A DNA stretch of 40,155 bases, taken from positions 1-40,155 of the forward strand of contig JBBRLU010000003.1 in NCBI GenBank assembly GCA_038231175.1, read 5' to 3'. Source of the stretch: UBA4729 sp038231175. GTDB taxonomy: Bacteria; Patescibacteriota; Saccharimonadia; Saccharimonadales; UBA4665. Position 1 is the first letter of the stretch. The number at the start of each line of letters is the position of its first letter. Below, piece after piece: positions 36,230 to 40,155 of the stretch. Under the pieces are notes generated by a model. It had not been told where the DNA came from and searched no databases. It worked only from the letters and a program-made list of their open reading frames with translations. The position numbers and the translations under genes were made by a program.

Positions 36230-37039
36230 ATGACAGATCGTCCACTTGCCGGCAAGAACGTACTGATAACCGGCGCCGCTTCGGGTATCGGCGAAGCCAT
36301 CGCCCGGAAGTTCAGCGAGGCCGGAGCTAACGTCGCCCTTAATTATATCGGTGATACGGACGAGGCGGCCGCTGTTCAGAAGACACTGGAAAAGTGCTGC
36401 CAGCAGATTACCGCGGCCGGTTGCAAGAGCCTGCTCATTAAAGCCGACATCTCAAAACTGAGCCAGGTCAAACGGATGTTTAAAAAAGTTTTGGACTCGT
36501 GGGGTAGTTTGGACGTCTTAATAAATAACGCCGGTATCCAGATCCAGGCGCCCAGCGAGGACATGACGGCCACCGATTTCGCCAAGGTGTTAGCGGTCGA
36601 TCTCGTTGGTCCCTATTATTGTGCCCAGTCGGCCATCGAGCATTTTCTGTCCCGGGCTGGAGAGGGAATTATCATCAATAACAGCAGCGTCCATCAGCTC
36701 ATCCCGAAACCGGAGTTCATCGGCTACTCGGTAGCTAAAGGTGGGATGAGTAACCTGACGAAAACCCTAGCCTTGGAGTATGCCGACCGCAACATCAGAG
36801 TCAACGCCGTAGCTCCCGGGGCGATACTGACGCCGATCAACCCTTGGAAAGACGACCCGAAAAAGAAGGCCAATGTCGTTTCCCATATCCCTATGAAACG
36901 AGCCGGCGAGCCCGATGAAGTGGCGGCGGTCTTCGTGTTCTTAGCGTCCAAGGCGGCCAGCTATATTACTGGCCAGACTATTTTTGTCGATGGTGGCCTG
37001 ACGCTGTACCCGTCATTTACCGAAAACTGGTCGTCCTGA
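36230..37039 (+). CDS. SDR-family oxidoreductase, glucose 1-dehydrogenase-like
   Basis: A 269-aa short-chain dehydrogenase. Cofactor motif TGAASGIG (14-21), NNAG (99-102), catalytic Ser (SS at 152-153), Tyr166 and Lys170 (YSVAK). Its C-terminal region IPMKRAGEPDEVAAVFVFLA ending in FVDGGLTLYPSF closely matches Bacillus-type glucose 1-dehydrogenases. It would oxidise glucose to gluconolactone with NAD(P)+. The next gene is a glucose-releasing GH15 enzyme, which supports this. AGGAGG lies upstream (11 bases), and the stop overlaps the GH15 start by one base (TGATG). Confidence 0.88.
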   Translation: MTDRPLAGKNVLITGAASGIGEAIARKFSEAGANVALNYIGDTDEAAAVQKTLEKCCQQITAAGCKSLLIKADISKLSQVKRMFKKVLDSWGSLDVLINNAGIQIQAPSEDMTATDFAKVLAVDLVGPYYCAQSAIEHFLSRAGEGIIINNSSVHQLIPKPEFIGYSVAKGGMSNLTKTLALEYADRNIRVNAVAPGAILTPINPWKDDPKKKANVVSHIPMKRAGEPDEVAAVFVFLASKAASYITGQTIFVDGGLTLYPSFTENWSS

Positions 37040-38850
37040 TGCAAGCAGCTTGCGATATCAAAGACTACTACCTGATCGGCGACCAGAATAGCGCCGCCTT
37101 AATCTCTCAGAACGGGTCGATAGATTGGCTGTGCCTGCCTTATTTTGATTCGCCCAGCGTGTTCGCCAAAATACTCGATGTCGGCGCCGGAACGTTCGAA
37201 ATCGAGAGCACTGGTTTTAAAGTCCAGGCGCACTACGTAGCCGAAACCGCTATCGCCGAGTTCAGCTATACAAGCGACGACTTCAGTTTTACAGTGCGGG
37301 ATTTTATGGTGCCAGCCGACAGCGGGCAGTATCTTGTCCGTAAGGTCACGACGCACCAGGGGACCGGCCAAGTGATGTTTAATTACCAGCCAAAACCCGG
37401 CTACGCTCTGCCGGCGGACCCCGTTATTTCGCACAAAGATGATGTAATCAGCCTCAAGCTTGAAACCGGCTGGTTGCGACTGCATCTGCCGGCCGGCTCG
37501 CAGGCAACTAGCCAGGGCACGGGCTACCTGATCACCATCAGCCTGGCAGCCGAGGCAAGCTATGAATTAATCTTAGAATACAGCGCCGCAGCGCGGCAGC
37601 TGCAATTACCAAAAAACCTCGAGTCTAGGACGACTGACTTTTGGGAGCGATGGGTGAGTAAAGGCAGCTTTTTTGACCTATGTCGCGAAAACTTGATCCG
37701 TTCGGCTATCACTTTAAAGTTACTGCAGTTCGCGCCGACCGGCGCCATGGTCGCGGCGCCCACGACCTCGTTACCGGAAGCGATCGGCGGCCTGCGGAAC
37801 TGGGACTATCGCTATGTCTGGATCCGTGACGCCACCTTTGCCCTGTATGCGTTCTATGTTTTAGGCTACAGCGAAGAAGCCGAACAATTCTTTGATTTCA
37901 TACATGCCGCTACCGATAAATGTGCCGAAAATAAACTCGATATCGGCCTGATGTACACCATCTGGGGTGAGCCGGTGCCAGCGGAAAAAACGCTGGACCA
38001 TCTAGCCGGCTATCAGGCGTCCAGTCCGGTACGGGTGGGTAATATGGCCGCCGAACAGTTGCAGCTCGACGTCTACGGGTCCCTGATAGACGCTTATTAC
38101 TTTGCCGCTAAAAGAGGCTTGGCCGATAAGCAGCAGACGTTGCAACGCTCCCGCCAATTAATCATGTATCTGGTTAAAAAGATCGAAGAAAGCTGGCGCC
38201 AGCCGGACTCAGGAATTTGGGAGGCGCGCAGCGACCCCCGGCAGTACATCTACAGCAAGGTCATGTGTTGGGTCGGGGTTGATCGGGCCCAGAAGCTACA
38301 GCCCAAACTGGGTCTGACTGATGATGATGTCCAAGCTTGCTCGGGCCTGGCCGATACTATCAAGGCCTGGGTCTACCAGCATGGCTTTGGTGCCGATGAT
38401 AGCGTACTGCTGCAGTACCCTGGCGCTCAAACTGTCGATTCGACAAACTTCCTGTTGGTCCTACTGCAATTCCTCGATAAACATGATCCACGGACCAGAG
38501 CGATCGTCGACCAGACAAGACAACGGCTCGGTCATGATGACGTCTTCATCTACCGCTATCACGGTGACGATGGTCTAGCCGGCCCGGAAGGGGCTTTCGT
38601 ACTCAGTAGTTTCTGGCTGATCTCGGCGCTGGCGATCTTAGAGGATACCAACGAAGCGCTACGCCTATTTCGGAAGCTGGAAAGCTACATGGCGCCGAGT
38701 GGCTTGTGGGCCGAAGAAATCGACCCCTTGAACGGCGACTATTTAGGCAACTACCCCCAAGCCTTTTCGCACCAAGGTTATATCATGAGCGCCTACTACT
38801 TGGATAAATATCTGCAGCGCGACCAATCATTAAAAAAGGAGGCAATATGA
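37039..38850 (+). CDS. Glycoside hydrolase family 15 (glucoamylase/trehalase-like)
   Basis: A 603-aa protein without signal peptide. N-terminal beta-rich domain starting DYYLIGDQNSAALISQNGSI followed by DWLCLPYFDSPSVFA; C-terminal (alpha/alpha)6 barrel with GGLRNWDYRYVWIRDATFAL (about 253-272), WEARSDPRQYIYSKVMCW and GPEGAFVLSSFWLISALA. These are typical of intracellular bacterial GH15 enzymes, which remove glucose from alpha-glucans or trehalose. With the glucose dehydrogenase upstream, it suggests use of a storage or scavenged glucan. Its stop overlaps the next start (ATGA). Confidence 0.93.
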   Translation: MQAACDIKDYYLIGDQNSAALISQNGSIDWLCLPYFDSPSVFAKILDVGAGTFEIESTGFKVQAHYVAETAIAEFSYTSDDFSFTVRDFMVPADSGQYLVRKVTTHQGTGQVMFNYQPKPGYALPADPVISHKDDVISLKLETGWLRLHLPAGSQATSQGTGYLITISLAAEASYELILEYSAAARQLQLPKNLESRTTDFWERWVSKGSFFDLCRENLIRSAITLKLLQFAPTGAMVAAPTTSLPEAIGGLRNWDYRYVWIRDATFALYAFYVLGYSEEAEQFFDFIHAATDKCAENKLDIGLMYTIWGEPVPAEKTLDHLAGYQASSPVRVGNMAAEQLQLDVYGSLIDAYYFAAKRGLADKQQTLQRSRQLIMYLVKKIEESWRQPDSGIWEARSDPRQYIYSKVMCWVGVDRAQKLQPKLGLTDDDVQACSGLADTIKAWVYQHGFGADDSVLLQYPGAQTVDSTNFLLVLLQFLDKHDPRTRAIVDQTRQRLGHDDVFIYRYHGDDGLAGPEGAFVLSSFWLISALAILEDTNEALRLFRKLESYMAPSGLWAEEIDPLNGDYLGNYPQAFSHQGYIMSAYYLDKYLQRDQSLKKEAI

Positions 38851-40155
38851 AGCAATATGATCTAATCGTACTCGGGACAGGTGGGGCCGGTTATACGGTC
38901 GCCATGGACTGTAAAAAAGCTGGACTTAAGGTCGCAATTATTAACGAGGGCATCTTTGGTGGCACCTGCGCCGTGCGCGGCTGTATACCGAAAAAGGTCC
39001 TGGTCGGGGCCGCGGAAGTGGCCGATTTGAACCGGCGCTTGGGCGAAGTCGGTGTTGTCACCGAGCAACCAGTCATGAACTGGACAAATCTCATCAAGTT
39101 CAAGCGGACGTTCACCGACCCGGTCCCGGCTAGTTCGGAAAAGGCCTTACGCCAGGCCGGCATCGACGTTTATAAAGGCCATCCGAAATTTACCGGTAAC
39201 TTACAGCTCGACGTCGCCGGCCAACAATTGCAGGCAGAGCAAGTACATATCGCAGTCGGCGCCAAACCAGCGGTCCTGGCCATCGAAGGCGCCGAACACG
39301 TCATAAACAGTGATGACTTCTTAGAGTTGGACGAACTACCGAAACGACTGCTATTCATCGGCGGTGGTTACATATCATTCGAATTCGCCCACACTGCCGC
39401 CCGCTTCGGTGCCGCGGTGACGATCTTGCACAACACGGACCGGCCATTAGCCGCTTACGACGCTGATATAATTGATACGCTGCTGGCAGCCAGCCAGGAA
39501 ATCGGCATCAAGTTGGAGGTCAACGCGGCTGTTATAGCTGTTAAAAAAGACGGCAGCCATTACTTGGTGACAACCGAAGATGGCCGCAGATTCGAAACGG
39601 ACCTGGTGGTTCACGGCGCCGGCCGGCCGCCGGCCCTCGACGGTCTGGACCTCGAAAAAACGAATGTCGCCTACGACAAAAAGTTAGGTGTACTGGTTGA
39701 TGACTACCTGCAGAGCACCTCAAATCCGGCAGTCAGCGCCGCCGGCGACGCCGCTTCTGTCGGTCCACCCTTGTCGCCGGTTTCCAGTAGCCAGGGCGCC
39801 ATTGCCGCCGAAAATATCCTAAAACCCCGGTCGCGTAAAGTGCCCAGCTATATATCGACACCAAGCGTCGTCTACACTACGCCCTGCGTAGCGGGCGTCG
39901 GCTATACCGAAGCCGAAGCTCAGGAGCGATCGCTAGACTATGACGTAATCGTTACGGACCTGTCAGGCTGGTTCGACGCCAGGCGTTTAAACTTACGCTA
40001 CGCCAAGAGCAAGATCCTTGTTGAAAAGCAGACCCACAAGATAGTCGGCGCCCACATCATAGCTAACCATGCCGAAGATCTGATAAATATCTTTTCGCTC
40101 GCCATCGAGCTGGGCCTGACTACCGAGCAGCTGAAACAGCCTTTGTTGGCCTTTC
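38847..40155 (+). CDS. Pyridine nucleotide-disulfide oxidoreductase (dihydrolipoyl dehydrogenase/mercuric reductase-like), 3' end outside window
   Basis: 436 codons visible, with no stop before the window end. FAD site DLIVLGTGGAGYTVAMDC (5-22), redox-active disulfide GGTCAVRGCIPKKVL (CxxxxC), NAD site LLFIGGGYISFEFAHTAARF, second FAD motif NPAVSAAGDAA, and the start of the dimerisation domain (PSVVYTTPCVAGVGYTEAEA). It belongs to the class I flavoprotein disulfide reductases; the substrate (lipoamide, glutathione-like thiol or metal) is not readable, and no 2-oxoacid dehydrogenase gene is visible. AAGGAGG precedes the ATG, which overlaps the GH15 stop by four bases. Confidence 0.9.
   Translation, partial: MKQYDLIVLGTGGAGYTVAMDCKKAGLKVAIINEGIFGGTCAVRGCIPKKVLVGAAEVADLNRRLGEVGVVTEQPVMNWTNLIKFKRTFTDPVPASSEKALRQAGIDVYKGHPKFTGNLQLDVAGQQLQAEQVHIAVGAKPAVLAIEGAEHVINSDDFLELDELPKRLLFIGGGYISFEFAHTAARFGAAVTILHNTDRPLAAYDADIIDTLLAASQEIGIKLEVNAAVIAVKKDGSHYLVTTEDGRRFETDLVVHGAGRPPALDGLDLEKTNVAYDKKLGVLVDDYLQSTSNPAVSAAGDAASVGPPLSPVSSSQGAIAAENILKPRSRKVPSYISTPSVVYTTPCVAGVGYTEAEAQERSLDYDVIVTDLSGWFDARRLNLRYAKSKILVEKQTHKIVGAHIIANHAEDLINIFSLAIELGLTTEQLKQPLLAF

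Overview
The window reads as an environmental member of the Candidate Phyla Radiation (Patescibacteria), most likely Candidatus Saccharibacteria (TM7). This is inferred from overall character: compact gene packing, a 49-residue bL32 without zinc cysteines, a lineage-typical rpmF-nusB-Nudix-rnc run, a rpsP-khpA-trmD run without rimM, standard code (TGA used as stop), and many genes starting 6-10 nt after a -10 box. No rRNA is present to prove it. Enzymes for aerobic, light-exposed life are prominent: NDH-2, a D-lactate/glycolate-type FAD oxidase, nickel superoxide dismutase with its protease, MsrB, a peroxiredoxin-like protein and a photolyase-like flavoprotein.

Layout. 1-2.3 kb: 3' end of ligA, a Nudix hydrolase, a CorA channel. 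2.4-9.2 kb: tRNA-Ala(GGC), a small AT-rich membrane protein, an alpha/beta hydrolase coupled to a membrane-anchored MurF-like ligase, an XRE regulator, ddl and leuS. 9.1-10.3 kb (minus): a lipoprotein and an unrecognised 223-aa protein separated by a dense inverted-repeat element. 10.5-12.4 kb: rpmF-nusB-Nudix-rnc.

12.4-14.7 kb is the most remarkable part: a diversity-generating retroelement (DGR). A 297-aa target gene ends in a variable repeat (VR, 13287-13398). An almost identical template repeat (TR, 13700-13811) lies 413 bp downstream. All 11 differences between them fall on adenines of the template, which is the signature of DGR mutagenic retrohoming. An Avd-like four-helix protein lies on the minus strand after the TR. 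Next to it is a reverse transcriptase gene that keeps its N-terminal motif and its YGDD/thumb part but lacks the middle, including the first catalytic aspartate. The cassette therefore looks recently active but presently disabled, or dependent on another RT, unless the gap is an assembly or strain artefact.

14.7-17.7 kb: rpsP, khpA, small ORFs, an orphan promoter with hairpins (candidate sRNA), trmD, and sodN-sodX. 17.7-23.9 kb (minus): a DHA2 drug exporter, a small membrane protein, and an operon of OmpR-type regulator, a 37-aa peptide, a six-TM histidine kinase and a 640-aa protein carrying both class II (DxDD) and class I (DDxxD) terpenoid-synthase motifs. 24-26.6 kb: msrB and a three-gene membrane operon whose middle thioredoxin-like gene is frameshifted. 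26.5-30.8 kb: small membrane protein, cupin, SpoU methyltransferase, single-domain receiver, DUF1232-like protein, peroxiredoxin, and a surface protein with 27-bp tandem repeats. 30.8-36 kb: photolyase-like protein with DUF2256 partner, GlcD-type oxidase divergent from NDH-2, a second receiver, a third Nudix protein. 36.2-40.2 kb: an operon of glucose 1-dehydrogenase-like SDR, GH15 glucoamylase/trehalase-like enzyme and a flavin disulfide reductase, preceded by an intrinsic-terminator-like hairpin in its leader.
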